Positions 44,246-53,080 of a stretch of 64,000 bases of DNA are shown one piece after another. The position numbers and the translations under genes were made by a program. This DNA comes from an uncultured Alphaproteobacteria bacterium (GTDB lineage Bacteria > Pseudomonadota > Alphaproteobacteria > RF32 > CAG-239): contig CAKQUG010000005.1 of assembly GCA_934277545.1 (NCBI GenBank), positions 62,001 to 126,000 on the forward strand, in the 5' to 3' direction. The notes below the pieces were generated by a model that had not been told where the DNA came from, searched no databases, and saw only the letters and a program-made list of their open reading frames with translations. Numbering within the stretch: the stretch's first letter is position 1; the number at the start of each line of letters is the position of its first letter.

Positions 44246-44972
44246 TTTTATTCATCTCTTCAAAAAATACATCTCCCGCCAATATTTTTTTAATACCGAC
44301 CGGTGTTTTTAACAATAACGCGGCATTTTCATCTATTCCCATAAAAATGCCCTTTTCTTCTTTGCCGTTTTGGCGAATTATAATTTCCTTCTCCAAATTT
44401 TTGGCATTTTTGAGCCATTCCTCACGCAGAACTGCAAAACCTCTGGTTTGCAGTAAGCTCAAATTCTGCGAAAAACTTTCCATAAACAGCTGCAAAAACT
44501 TTATTGCCGATATTTTTATTCCACATTCCGCCAATGATGTTATTTTATAAACGGCGTCGGCAAGTTTCGGGCTGTCGGCGATATTAACGCCCACTCCGAT
44601 AATCATATACTTTTCCGCGCCTTTTTCAAGCAAAATTCCGCTTACTTTGGCATTATTCAGCAGCACGTCGTTCGGCCACTTCAATTTTACGCCGGCATTA
44701 GGCGAGATTTTTTTGATTGCCTGCAACAAACTCAGAGACGCCGCAAACGCCAATTCTCCGGATTTTTGCAATTCATATTCAAAAGCCATGGAAAAAAATA
44801 AATTTCCGTCGCAGCTACTCCAATTTCGACCGCGGCGGCCACGGCCTGCTGTTTGTTTTTTAGCGCAAACCACCACATATTTATTCGGCTCATTACAATA
44901 TTTTTGTATTTCATCATTAGTGCTGGCGACTTCATCTTCTAAATAATAAACCCATTTGTCATTCAGCGCCAT
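44238..44972 (-). CDS. birA: Biotin-[acetyl-CoA-carboxylase] ligase
   Basis: A 244-residue enzyme that attaches biotin to the carboxyl carrier protein. It has VASTNDEIQKYC, the ATP/biotin loop TAGRGRRGRNWSS, FFSMAFEY, LKWPNDVLL and VGVNIADSPKLAD. There is no N-terminal helix-turn-helix, so it is a ligase only, not a repressor. It overlaps nuoN by 10 bases and rnj by 8, so the run is one transcript. Confidence 0.95.
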   Translation of the reverse strand: MALNDKWVYYLEDEVASTNDEIQKYCNEPNKYVVVCAKKQTAGRGRRGRNWSSCDGNLFFSMAFEYELQKSGELAFAASLSLLQAIKKISPNAGVKLKWPNDVLLNNAKVSGILLEKGAEKYMIIGVGVNIADSPKLADAVYKITSLAECGIKISAIKFLQLFMESFSQNLSLLQTRGFAVLREEWLKNAKNLEKEIIIRQNGKEEKGIFMGIDENAALLLKTPVGIKKILAGDVFFEEMNKNE

Positions 44973-46387
44973 GCCAAAGCTCCTTCAAAAATCAATTCAA
45001 AATCCTGTATTAAAAAATGCGGCTGCAGAGTTAATATTACCATCAACAGCGCCACACCGAAAATTGCCGTATAAATTCCGCGGTCGGCACGGTCAAAAGC
45101 AATGTTGCTGTTTTCAAAATATAAAGTTCTGACAATTTGCAAATAAGCGTAAACCAAAACCAAAAACGCGGCCAGCACAATACTCAGCTGATAAAAATTA
45201 TTGTGAAAAACCAAATCGCTGACCACAGCAAACACGCCTAAAAAACCTAAAAACGGCGGAAAGCCTATCAATGAAAATAAAAAGAATGTCAGCATAGCCG
45301 AAATATAAGGACGGCGAAACGACGCGCCCTCAAAATCACTGAGCATAAACAGGTATTCGCCTTTATTTTTCAGCCCGAACAAACAAGCGCAAACTCCGCA
45401 CATCGCCAATAAATAAACCGCTAAATAGATAAACGCCGTATTTAAGGCATCGGCAGTTAAACGCTGCAGTACTAAAAAAATTATTCCCTGCTGACACACC
45501 GAACTATAAGCGAAAATTTTGCGGATGTTTTTACCGCTGCAAGCGCCGACCGAGCCCACGAACAGCGAAAGAATCGCCAGCCCTTGGCAAAACAAGGTCA
45601 GACGCGGCTCAACCGAAGATAAAACCTGCGTGTTCATTTTTATAAATGCCGCCCAACAGGCGCCAATCGGCACTAAAGTAAAATAGGTAAAAACCGGCAG
45701 CACGATTTGCCCTGTGGTTTCTGTATACCAAAAATGCAAAGGCGCCAAGCCTAAAAAGAATACAAAAGCCAAAATCAAAACCGTCGCGGCTAAAAACGTT
45801 TTTATCTCGGCAGCTCCGTTTTCAAAATATCCACCCAAAATATCATAGTTCAAATCATTGGTTTGCATATACAAAAACAAAACACACCCGGAAAACAAAC
45901 CAAGCACAAAAACAGCGGAAAAAGCGTATAAACGGCTGCTGATATAAATGTCTTTGCGTTTATCGGCACGGATAAACTGCAAATAATTCGCAGCTGCCAT
46001 CAAAACAAATGCCGCCCAAGTCAGCCCCAAATTTTTTGACATTATTAAAAGCAGGCCAGCCAAACCGGAGGCCAGCAAGCCGCAGCCCCAAAGCGCGCAA
46101 CCGACATTCATGCTGGCGTACCATTTGCGCGACAAAAACAACGTGGCGCAAATAGCGGCAAACAAGATGATTTCAAACAAAAGCGTAAATTTATCGGCCT
46201 GTAAAAAATCGGCAAAAGCCGTGCGGTTATAAAAAATCACGCTGCAGCCAAAACTCATGATTGTAAAAATTTTTGCCAATCGAAAAACCATTCCGACGGC
46301 TGCTTCACGGATATAGCAGACAAACAAAGCCACAACACCCAGCGCCAACAGCCATAAAGGAGAAAGATATAAAGCATTTTCAATCAT
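44963..46387 (-). CDS. nuoN: NuoN-like complex I subunit with key charges lost
   Basis: A 474-residue antiporter-like membrane protein, about 14 hydrophobic segments, the normal length and layout of NuoN. By eye, GFPPFLGFLGVF aligns with E. coli GIPMTLGFIGKF, so K395 is Val. FFLGLAPLHFW aligns with FKLSLVPFHLW, so K217 is Phe. FTLVPIGAC aligns with ATASKIAIF, so K247 is Pro. LGLTWAAFVLM aligns with LGIELISLPLF, so E133 is Thr. The residues thought to move protons are therefore all gone, and the loop WTPDVY is YTETTG. The neighbours (nuoL, nuoM, birA, rnj) are the usual alphaproteobacterial ones, so it is the resident copy by position. It probably does not pump by itself. Confidence 0.85.
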   Translation of the reverse strand: MIENALYLSPLWLLALGVVALFVCYIREAAVGMVFRLAKIFTIMSFGCSVIFYNRTAFADFLQADKFTLLFEIILFAAICATLFLSRKWYASMNVGCALWGCGLLASGLAGLLLIMSKNLGLTWAAFVLMAAANYLQFIRADKRKDIYISSRLYAFSAVFVLGLFSGCVLFLYMQTNDLNYDILGGYFENGAAEIKTFLAATVLILAFVFFLGLAPLHFWYTETTGQIVLPVFTYFTLVPIGACWAAFIKMNTQVLSSVEPRLTLFCQGLAILSLFVGSVGACSGKNIRKIFAYSSVCQQGIIFLVLQRLTADALNTAFIYLAVYLLAMCGVCACLFGLKNKGEYLFMLSDFEGASFRRPYISAMLTFFLFSLIGFPPFLGFLGVFAVVSDLVFHNNFYQLSIVLAAFLVLVYAYLQIVRTLYFENSNIAFDRADRGIYTAIFGVALLMVILTLQPHFLIQDFELIFEGALAWR

Positions 46388-46396
46388 TTTATTTTC

Positions 46397-47806
46397 CTAA
46401 AACACAAACCACAGCGGGTTAAAAAATGATAAAAACAAAACTATTACCACACCGCTCAAAAACATTTGCTGCTTTATTGATAAATCTTTCAGATTTTCGG
46501 CTTTTTCGTCATGCTGACGTAAATCGCGCATCATATAAAGCTCGTGCAGCAATGAAAGCGCCACTAAAGTCAAAGCCGTCATCACCCACAGCCCGACAAT
46601 AAAGTTTTCTTGAAAAATCTCGGAAATCAGCACAAAATTATTCCAAAACAATGAGGAAATCGGCAAACCGATTGCTGTTAAAACAAAAAACGACATCACA
46701 ATCGAAAAACGAGGCATATAAGCCAAAATTCCGCGGTAGCCGCAGGTTTGCTGCTGGCATTTTTCTTCAAACTGCAAATCAAGCACCACCAGCGACGAGG
46801 TAACAATCAAAAAAATAAACAGCGAATAAGCAATATTCATTTTCAAAGTATCCACCGGCAGAATAACCGCCAGCAAAAAAAACAGATAGTAAACGGTGGA
46901 ATATGAAAACATTTTATATAAAAACTGCCGGCTGACAAGACCTATCAGCGCCAAAAAAAGCATGGTCAACACCGTAAACACTTCAATATACGGCAAATAT
47001 AAACTAATGCTGTCCGGCACAGATAAAGGCCAAAAACGTGCGAATCCGTAAAGCCCGGTCAGCGGCAGCATATTAACCATAATATAAACCAGCGGATTGC
47101 GGATATTGGCACTGACAGAAGCTATCCAAGAATGAAACGGCCAAACCGGTATTCTTGAAATAAAGGCAAGACAAACGGCCGTCCACACCAAAAGACCGAC
47201 ATGCGGAGACATATCAACTAAAGCTATTTCCGAAAGCCGCACATTGCCATGATAGAACTTATACAAAATTAAAGTTGCCGCGAACAAAAATAAAATACCG
47301 ATAAAATTATAAATAAAAAAACGATAGAGAGTTTGTATTTTTTTAGCGCTTCCGCCCGCCCCCACCAGCATAAACAAAGGCAGCAGCATACCGGCAAAAA
47401 ACGCATAAAACGAAAGTAAATCGCCGGCTGTGAAAAAGGCCGTCAGCATACCGGCAAAATACAGCGTTAATAACAATATCATCTTATTTTTGCGGTGCGT
47501 CTGATTCAATCCGGCCATGCCGATAATTAAAGCCATGTAAAAAGCCAATATCAGCAGCAGAGCAAAAGCATCAACCCCAAAATACAGTTCAAATCCAATG
47601 TTTTCCAGCCAATTAAACGAAAAGCCGGCGATTTCTTCGGTTTTATTTTCTCCGGCAAAAGAAAACAGGCGCAGCACAGTCAAAATATTGGCAGACAGTG
47701 TAAACAAAACCACGTTATAGGCGTTGTTCTTATTATCCGGCGCGGTCAAAACAAAAAAACATCCGATAATCGGCAGCAGCAGCATTACCAAAATCAACTC
47801 CGGCAT
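46397..47806 (-). CDS. nuoM: NuoM-like complex I subunit with key charges lost
   Basis: A 469-residue antiporter-like subunit. I use the ATG at 47806, which shares a base with the nuoL stop (TGATG), rather than an upstream in-frame start. The alignment to E. coli NuoM is easy to follow. FAGMLLPLF against WEMMLVPMY puts Ala at E144. ISRIPVWPFHSW against VKMPVVPLHGW puts Arg at K234. MLPLTGLYG against LLKTAAYG puts Leu at K265. KMFSYSTVYYLFF against RLIAYTSVSHMGF removes the His. FWNNF against FVGEF puts Asn at E407. The PDAH loop is ASVS. The fold is kept while the pumping residues are not. Confidence 0.85.
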   Translation of the reverse strand: MPELILVMLLLPIIGCFFVLTAPDNKNNAYNVVLFTLSANILTVLRLFSFAGENKTEEIAGFSFNWLENIGFELYFGVDAFALLLILAFYMALIIGMAGLNQTHRKNKMILLLTLYFAGMLTAFFTAGDLLSFYAFFAGMLLPLFMLVGAGGSAKKIQTLYRFFIYNFIGILFLFAATLILYKFYHGNVRLSEIALVDMSPHVGLLVWTAVCLAFISRIPVWPFHSWIASVSANIRNPLVYIMVNMLPLTGLYGFARFWPLSVPDSISLYLPYIEVFTVLTMLFLALIGLVSRQFLYKMFSYSTVYYLFFLLAVILPVDTLKMNIAYSLFIFLIVTSSLVVLDLQFEEKCQQQTCGYRGILAYMPRFSIVMSFFVLTAIGLPISSLFWNNFVLISEIFQENFIVGLWVMTALTLVALSLLHELYMMRDLRQHDEKAENLKDLSIKQQMFLSGVVIVLFLSFFNPLWFVF

Positions 47807-49473
47807 CAGTTTGTTCCTCCCGCAAAATAAGCATATATCCACAGCGCCGTTAAAAGCAGCAGCATTACAATTCCGCCCCACACGCGATTATAGTGCATAT
47901 TGCGGAACAGCCTGATTGCTCCGTTCAGCAAAAACACCGAAATTCCAACCACAGTTTTTTCAATTATCATACGGTCGATAATAACCGCCAGAACCCGGCC
48001 AATCCATTGCAGAGGCTTTACAATAAAATAATTATAAAACACGCCAAAAAAATCGGTGTCTTGCACAAATTTGCAAGAATAAACACCGTAAACAAAACCG
48101 GGAATCGGCAAAAGCAATAATAAAACAATACCGATAAACACCATAATGTTAAATGAATTAAAAATGATTTGCGAGTTGAAAACAGCATACACGACAGCCG
48201 CCGCCGTCAACACCCAATACCACATTTTTGCGCTGTGTCTGTTTTTTTGTGTTTCGCCGCTTTTCCCGATAATATAGAAATGCCAAAGCTGCAGCAAAGC
48301 AATAATATAAATAACCAGCCATCCGAGCAGGCAGTATTGCTCTTTTATTTGCGGATAAACATAGTTAATTTCGCAAAGCAACAGCGTCAAACAACCGAAT
48401 CCCGCGGCACATTTCAGTTTCCAATTCGGCAGCCGGCAGTTTTTTATTTTTAACAGGCTGACATTGCGATTTGTTTGATAATATACATAATACAGCAGAC
48501 TTGTTGCCAAATATTGACAGATTAGCAGCCAAGAAAAAGATTCATTCCAAATAAAGCCGTTTTTATCAAGCAAAAACACTAAGAGCGCCCAAAACAAAAT
48601 CTGCTGATAAATGACCTTTAATTTCAAATTTTCCGCCAACCAAAAACATAAAGCCGCCCAGCCGGCGCTTAAAAGGCAGATATAATGCAGCATCGGTTTG
48701 AAATAAATTGAAGTTTGCCACAGCAAGCTGAATTTCAGCAATAAAATTAAAGCCGCGGCCGGAGATGATAAAAATAAAACATTTTGCAGACGGTGAAAAC
48801 GAATTTCTTTCAGCGGCTGGATTCCGCCCTGAAACGGAATCAGCCCAAATTTTATACACACGGCAAAGAATCCGGCAATCGCCACAAAATCCTTATGAAA
48901 GCCGATTCGGTCATATTTTAGAATCTGCCGCATATCCAAGGATTCCAGCTGGCAGTTAACCACCGCCAAAACCGTAAACAAAATCATGTCGGCTATCAGG
49001 TTAAAAGTAGCATAACACTTTGAATTTTCCACATCGTGTATCAACAATAAAGCCAGTACGTCCACCAAAAACAAACCGGAAAGCAGCTGCACCAAGTTAT
49101 TGCTGGTAAACATAGTAATCAGCGCCGCCAAATTAAAAAGCACGACCGCGTCAAACGCGCAGCGCCGTTCTTCATTTCTGAAAATGACATTATAACCGAG
49201 AGCCAAAACCGTTAAGCCGAAAAACGGCAAAATAAACTTGCAATTATAAGTATTTGAAACAATATCAAACATAATGTTGCCGCTGGGCGAGCTGTTCCAT
49301 ATAAAAGAAAAAAACTGTTCCGCGGCAATATCGCTTTGTAAAAAGAATCGGCCAAGCAAAAACGCCGTAAACAAAAAAATCAGGCAAGACAAAACCTTAT
49401 CGGTCTTTATGCCTGATTTAAAACAACTGAAAAAGGCAACAATAATTAACAGAAATACCGTGTCTGCAATCAT
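47806..49473 (-). CDS. nuoL: NuoL-like complex I subunit, strongly diverged
   Basis: A 555-residue antiporter-like subunit, shorter than usual NuoL (about 610). The segment CIKFGLIPFQGG matches GKSAQLPLQTW and keeps the Lys of K229. LLSGLFLVDVLALLL sits where WEGVGLCSYLLIGF should be, without its Glu. VLFLSSPAAAL replaces the LIHAATMVTAG stretch with its His. The later HLMTHAFFKALLFL region is not recognisable. The C-terminus retains the amphipathic helix-like tail (FFGVFYNYFIVKPLQWIGRVLA). It is the first gene of nuoL-nuoM-nuoN-birA-rnj. Divergence makes the symbol less certain than for nuoM; the position supports it. Confidence 0.75.
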   Translation of the reverse strand: MIADTVFLLIIVAFFSCFKSGIKTDKVLSCLIFLFTAFLLGRFFLQSDIAAEQFFSFIWNSSPSGNIMFDIVSNTYNCKFILPFFGLTVLALGYNVIFRNEERRCAFDAVVLFNLAALITMFTSNNLVQLLSGLFLVDVLALLLIHDVENSKCYATFNLIADMILFTVLAVVNCQLESLDMRQILKYDRIGFHKDFVAIAGFFAVCIKFGLIPFQGGIQPLKEIRFHRLQNVLFLSSPAAALILLLKFSLLWQTSIYFKPMLHYICLLSAGWAALCFWLAENLKLKVIYQQILFWALLVFLLDKNGFIWNESFSWLLICQYLATSLLYYVYYQTNRNVSLLKIKNCRLPNWKLKCAAGFGCLTLLLCEINYVYPQIKEQYCLLGWLVIYIIALLQLWHFYIIGKSGETQKNRHSAKMWYWVLTAAAVVYAVFNSQIIFNSFNIMVFIGIVLLLLLPIPGFVYGVYSCKFVQDTDFFGVFYNYFIVKPLQWIGRVLAVIIDRMIIEKTVVGISVFLLNGAIRLFRNMHYNRVWGGIVMLLLLTALWIYAYFAGGTN

Positions 49474-49489
49474 TTAAGCCTGCTTCAGA

Positions 49490-49810
49490 TTAAGAAATAA
49501 TCAAATTTTGAACGTTTTTAACCAAACGAACCGGAACAATATATTCACGTTCCACATCATCGTTATCAATTTCCACGACTAAAACTTCCGATACGGATTT
49601 CAGCGGAGAGCGAGCGTCTTTATCAATATCATTAAATGCCACCGAACTTTCCTGCGAACGATACAGCAAGGCTCTGTCGCTGCCGTCATAAATAAAACGA
49701 GGATTTTCAGGTCCGCCGGCACGGCTATCCATCATCAACATAATCTCACCCTTAGCGTTTTGAAAAATACTATATTTTCCTTTTTTACCGATTTCATTGC
49801 TAATAGTCAT
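49490..49810 (-). CDS. Small conserved-type protein of unknown function
   Basis: A 106-residue soluble protein, probably beta-rich (KYSIFQNAKGEIMLMMDSRA ... RFIYDGSDRALLYR). It shows no signal peptide or membrane segment. It stands 16 bases before the start of nuoL, in the same direction, at the place where nuoK would be expected. I see no resemblance to NuoK, which is all membrane. Function unknown. Confidence 0.65.
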   Translation of the reverse strand: MTISNEIGKKGKYSIFQNAKGEIMLMMDSRAGGPENPRFIYDGSDRALLYRSQESSVAFNDIDKDARSPLKSVSEVLVVEIDNDDVEREYIVPVRLVKNVQNLIIS

Positions 49811-49920
49811 ACATAACCTCTAAAAACAAAAGTTTTCCTCAAATTTTAAGGAATAGTAACATACAAATCTTAATAAATAAACACTAAATTAAATTTTTTT
49901 AACTTTTTTTATTTTTTCTA

Positions 49921-49949
49921 TTGACTTCCGCAATTTTATCTAATATAAG
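49921..49949 (+). promoter_or_regulatory. Promoter of tRNA-Lys
   Basis: A -35 TTGACT (49921-49926) and a -10 TATAAG (49944-49949) have a 17-bp spacer, 14 bases before the tRNA. Confidence 0.65.
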
Positions 49950-49963
49950 CATACTCGTTAAGC

Positions 49964-50039
49964 GAGTTCGTAGCTCAGTCGGTAGAGCATTTGACTTTTA
50001 ATCAAAGGGTCGCGGGTTCGAATCCCACCGAGCTCACCA
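49964..50039 (+). tRNA. tRNA-Lys (anticodon TTT)
   Basis: A 76-base tRNA with encoded CCA. The acceptor GAGTTCG pairs with CGAGCTC, followed by A and CCA. The D arm is TAGCTCAGTCGGTAGAGCA. The anticodon arm has stem TTTGA/TCAAA around CTTTTAA, giving anticodon TTT. The T arm holds GGTTCGAATCC. It has its own promoter and terminator. Confidence 0.97.
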
Positions 50040-50044
50040 ACAGT

Positions 50045-50070
50045 AAAGCCACCTTTATGGTGGCTTTTTT
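50045..50070 (+). terminator. Terminator after tRNA-Lys
   Basis: Arms AAAGCCACC and GGTGGCTTT (9 bp) with a 5-base loop lead into TTTTTT. Confidence 0.9.
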
Positions 50071-50141
50071 GTTTGTGTTGCACATCTTTAGCCGCTTTTT
50101 AATTCTTGACAAAATTGCTTTTATCAGATTGACAAAAAGAA

Positions 50142-50169
50142 TTGACTTTTTAATATTTTATGCCATAAT
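50142..50169 (+). promoter_or_regulatory. Promoter of the 208-residue gene, with repeated TTGAC elements
   Basis: A -35 TTGACT (50142-50147) and a -10 CATAAT (50164-50169) have a 16-bp spacer. Two further TTGACA sites lie in the 40 bases upstream, so the exact -35 in use is uncertain. Confidence 0.4.
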
Positions 50170-50232
50170 AAAACTATAAGAGGATATTTTAATTTTCTTG
50201 AAAAGATAACGCTATTTAGGAAGGATAAGGTC

Positions 50233-50859
50233 ATGGAAGAATATAAAATTGATGAAAATACAACATATATTGATGATGGCAGTTTAAAAATCATAAAATA
50301 TGCTAAACAGGACGACCAGAGCTTAGTTGTTAAATTCAGAGAAAATGATGAATATATTGTCATAGAGCACGTCGGCGATTGTACCAGCGATACACTATAT
50401 CGTGTAAATGCAGAGATATACACCGAAAAGCCGATAAAAGGCGAAGAAAAGCAGACTGAAGAAAAAAAATTATCTAAGTTTGAAAAAGCTAAAAATAAGC
50501 TGTTGTCAAAGATTTTGGCAAAAAAAAGCAATTCAAATAACTCTGAAGCAACAACACCTAAAGAAACTTTTTCTAAAGAAGTTTTATTTAATAAAGATAT
50601 TTATAACCCTAATCGTACTTTAGATGATTTTTTAGCAAATCCTATTCAATTAGAACCTGAATATAAATCTATTAATAAGGTTTTGGAATCTGCTCGTCAA
50701 ACCATCATAACCGATGGATATAGATTGAAAAAAGAAGCTGATAAAGTTCGTCTTGAACAACTAGAAGCTAAATATGCTAAAGAAGACAAAGCCGCTTCTG
50801 CGAAAAGAAGTGCTTTGGATAACGATGTTGCTCGCAAGTTAAAAGATTTTGGAAGATAA
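50233..50859 (+). CDS. Charged cytoplasmic protein of unknown function
   Basis: A 208-residue hydrophilic protein with no recognisable domain. The first 65 residues look beta-rich (TTYIDDGSLKIIKYAK, EYIVIEHVGDCTSDTLYRV). A Lys/Glu/Ser linker follows (70-110), then a helical end (ESARQTIITDGYRLKKEADK..., probable coiled coil 150-200). No signal peptide or membrane segment. It is AT-rich and monocistronic, and is closed by a long perfect hairpin. It lies where rpoB would lie after rplL in most bacteria, but on the opposite strand. Confidence 0.7.
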   Translation: MEEYKIDENTTYIDDGSLKIIKYAKQDDQSLVVKFRENDEYIVIEHVGDCTSDTLYRVNAEIYTEKPIKGEEKQTEEKKLSKFEKAKNKLLSKILAKKSNSNNSEATTPKETFSKEVLFNKDIYNPNRTLDDFLANPIQLEPEYKSINKVLESARQTIITDGYRLKKEADKVRLEQLEAKYAKEDKAASAKRSALDNDVARKLKDFGR

Positions 50860-50884
50860 TTGTTTTTGCGAGTTTTAGATATTC

Positions 50885-50927
50885 AAATAATAACGCCTAA
50901 GAAAGTATTTCTTAGGCGTTATTATTT
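50885..50927. terminator. 20-bp perfect hairpin, likely terminator
   Basis: Twenty-base arms, ending TAACGCCTAAGAAA on the left, are perfect inverted copies with only GTA between (50885-50904 and 50908-50927). The outer pairs are A/T and run into ATTT. It is much longer than the other terminators here. Confidence 0.75.
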
Positions 50928-50957
50928 AGAGTATGTATTTAAATTGCTACAAAAAAA

Positions 50958-50980
50958 CTCTCAATCATTACGAATGAGAG
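50958..50980 (-). terminator. Terminator after rplL
   Basis: Arms CTCTCA and TGAGAG with an 11-base loop lie between A and T tracts; on the minus strand TTTTTTT follows. Confidence 0.8.
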
Positions 50981-51008
50981 CTTTTTTGTAACTGATTATA
51001 AAGTTAAA

Positions 51009-51380
51009 TTACTTCAATTCAACTTTAGCGCCAGCGGCTTCCAATTTAGCTTTGATAGCTTCAGCTTCTTCTTTAGAAGCGCCTTCTTTAACAGTTTTAG
51101 GAGCGCCGTCTACCAAATCTTTAGCTTCTTTCAAGCCTAAGTTTGTAATAGCGCGGATTTCTTTAATAACGTTAATTTTGTTAGCGCCTGCTTCAGCCAG
51201 AACTACATCAAATTCTGTCTTTTCTTCAGCAGCGGCAGCGCCTGCACCGGCAACACCAGCAACAGCAACAGCTGCAGCAGCGGAAACGCCCCATTTTTCT
51301 TCTAACATTTTTGACAATTCAGCAGCTTCCATAACTGTCAGAGCTGATAATTCATCTACTAATTTGGCCAAATCTGCCAT
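51009..51380 (-). CDS. rplL: 50S ribosomal protein bL12 (L7/L12)
   Basis: A 123-residue stalk protein that recruits translation factors. It has the N-terminal dimerisation part (LAKLVDELSALTVMEAAEL), an Ala/Gly-rich hinge (AAAVAVAGVAGAGAAAAEEK) and the C-terminal factor-binding domain (EFDVVLAEAGANKINVIKEI, GLKEAKDLVDGAPKTVKEG). A 172-base gap separates it from rplJ. It is the last gene of the transcript, ended by a terminator; rpoB does not follow. Confidence 0.97.
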   Translation of the reverse strand: MADLAKLVDELSALTVMEAAELSKMLEEKWGVSAAAAVAVAGVAGAGAAAAEEKTEFDVVLAEAGANKINVIKEIRAITNLGLKEAKDLVDGAPKTVKEGASKEEAEAIKAKLEAAGAKVELK

Positions 51381-51552
51381 TTTTTTTCTCCAAATAAATT
51401 AAATTAAAATTTTCTAATTAAAAACCATTTACACAGCTAAACTTTTTTTTGTTTTAGGCCGAGTGCCGCGCCGCTGATTTTGAGCGAAGTATACAACTTA
51501 GTACATAAGCGATAAATCAGCAAGCATGACTCGCATAAAACGAAAAAGAAAA

Positions 51553-52035
51553 CTATGCAGCTTCTTTTTCGCTGTAAGCCTTGGTAACTCTTGCCAATTT
51601 GGCGGCAGGAGCCTGCAACAAACCAACCAGTTTGGCGCGCAATTCGTCCATAGACGGAATAGCAGCCAATTCTTTGATTTCATCTAAAGTCAGAGCTTTG
51701 TCAGACAAAGCACCGCCAACGATAACCAATTTTTCATTAGTTTTTGCAAATTCAACACATGCTTTGCAGGCGGCAATCGGGTCATTGGCATAAGCCAAAG
51801 CAACCGGACCTTTGAACAGGTCTGCCAAACCTTCAAATTTTGTATCTTTTACAGCAAGACGAGCAATACGGTTTTTAGTAACTCTCAAAGAGGCACCGGC
51901 ATCACGCACTTTGTTTCTCAATTCGTCAGCTTCAGCCACAGTCAAACCTAAATATTCGGTGATTACAACTGATTCTGCGTTAGAGAATACTTCATGCATC
52001 ATGTTGAGTAACTCTGTTTTTTCTTCGCGGTTCAC
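51553..52035 (-). CDS. rplJ: 50S ribosomal protein uL10
   Basis: A 160-residue stalk base protein carrying the L12 dimers. It has VVITEYLGLTVAEADELRNK, LRVTKNRIARLA and GPVALAYAN. The start codon is GTG, 5 bases after GGAGAC. Its upstream region contains a long leader of the type that the L10-L12 complex binds to repress its own synthesis (known from E. coli). Confidence 0.96.
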   Translation of the reverse strand: MNREEKTELLNMMHEVFSNAESVVITEYLGLTVAEADELRNKVRDAGASLRVTKNRIARLAVKDTKFEGLADLFKGPVALAYANDPIAACKACVEFAKTNEKLVIVGGALSDKALTLDEIKELAAIPSMDELRAKLVGLLQAPAAKLARVTKAYSEKEAA

Positions 52036-52335
52036 TTATTGTCTCCAAACGAAAATGTTAAATTCAGACCCTCAAGGTCTAAACCGTTACCAAACCCGCA
52101 ATATTCTCATAAAGAATTTTGCGGAACCTAAATCTGTCCAGGAGAAAAATTTAATTCTAAAACTCACTCCCGTCTATGTAGGATATTTAAGGCTTTGCGA
52201 CACCGTCAGCTTTAGTTACAAGCAAAAAGCCTTCGGTATCGTAAGCCGCCCACAGTCTTGGACAGTTTCAAAGGTAAAAACCTTTGAAGAGCGGGGCAGA
52301 AAAATCATATAAACAACTTCTCTGCCCTAAACTGA
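52036..52335 (-). ncRNA. L10 leader (autoregulatory 5' region of rplJ-rplL)
   Basis: About 300 bases between the rplJ promoter and the GTG start contain no gene. On the minus strand the start holds GGGCAGA...TCTGCCC arms (52321-52327 and 52294-52300), then a 9-bp hairpin TTCAAAGGT/ACCTTTGAA (52280-52288 with 52267-52275). A stretch like GGTGTCGCAAAGCC...CCTACATAGACGGGAG follows, which is conserved ahead of rplJ in Alphaproteobacteria. It should bind L10-L12 and lower translation (known for the class, inferred here). Confidence 0.65.
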
Positions 52336-52341
52336 TTTGCC

Positions 52342-52369
52342 TTTTAACAAACTTTTTATCAAAAAGCAA
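52342..52369 (-). promoter_or_regulatory. rplJ promoter
   Basis: On the minus strand, -35 TTGCTT (52364-52369) and -10 TTAAAA (52342-52347) have a 16-bp spacer. It lies 24 bases beyond the rplA stop, which sits in a small TATAGTT...AACTATA hairpin. Confidence 0.45.
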
Positions 52370-52392
52370 GCATTATTTAATATAGTTAAAAA

Positions 52393-53076
52393 CTATAATT
52401 CAGAAGCGTTAACCTTTACGCCGACACCCATTGTAGAGCTGATTGAAATTTTCTTCAAATATGTGCCCTTCAAGGTAGCAGGTTTAGCTTTGATAATTGT
52501 TTCGATGAACAATTTAGCGTTATCATAGATTTTGTCTTCAGAGAAAGACGCTTTAGCAACACCGGCGTGAACAATACCATTCTTTTCTACACGATATTGA
52601 ACTTCACCGGCCTTAGCGTTTTTAACTGCTGTGGCAACATCTGCGGTAACTGTGCCCAATTTAGGGTTTGGCATCAAGCCTTTAGGACCCAAAACGCGAG
52701 CAACACGACCAGCCATACCCATCATATCAGGGGTGGCGATACATCTATCAAAGTCAATTTTACCGGCCAAGATAGAATCTACCAAATTTTCGGCACCGAT
52801 AACATCTGCACCGGCTGCTTTAGCTTCGTCAGCTTTTTCGCCCTGAGCAAATACGGCAACGCGAACGGTTTTACCATTACCGTGCGGCAACTGGCAAACA
52901 CCGCGAATCATTTGGTCTGCGTGTTTCGGATCAACACCTAAATTGATTGCTAAATCAATGGTTTCATCAAATTTTGCTTTTGCATTTTCCTTAACGATTT
53001 TAACTGCTTCTTTAAGGCTGTACTCTTGATTTTTATCCAGAGTCTTATATGCATTTACTAATCTTTTTCCGCTCAT
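52393..53076 (-). CDS. rplA: 50S ribosomal protein uL1
   Basis: A 227-residue ribosomal protein of the L1 stalk, also a known translational repressor of rplK-rplA. It has FDETIDLAINLGVDPKHADQ, RGVCQLPHGNGKTVRVAVFA, GLMPNPKLGTV and GVGVKVNASEL at the end. It starts 4 bases after rplK. Confidence 0.97.
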   Translation of the reverse strand: MSGKRLVNAYKTLDKNQEYSLKEAVKIVKENAKAKFDETIDLAINLGVDPKHADQMIRGVCQLPHGNGKTVRVAVFAQGEKADEAKAAGADVIGAENLVDSILAGKIDFDRCIATPDMMGMAGRVARVLGPKGLMPNPKLGTVTADVATAVKNAKAGEVQYRVEKNGIVHAGVAKASFSEDKIYDNAKLFIETIIKAKPATLKGTYLKKISISSTMGVGVKVNASEL

Positions 53077-53080
53077 CGAC

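Noticed and set aside
51812..52312. A 166-residue frame over rplJ and its leader, opposite strand
   Set aside because: It is antisense to rplJ and the L10 leader, with no ribosome site.
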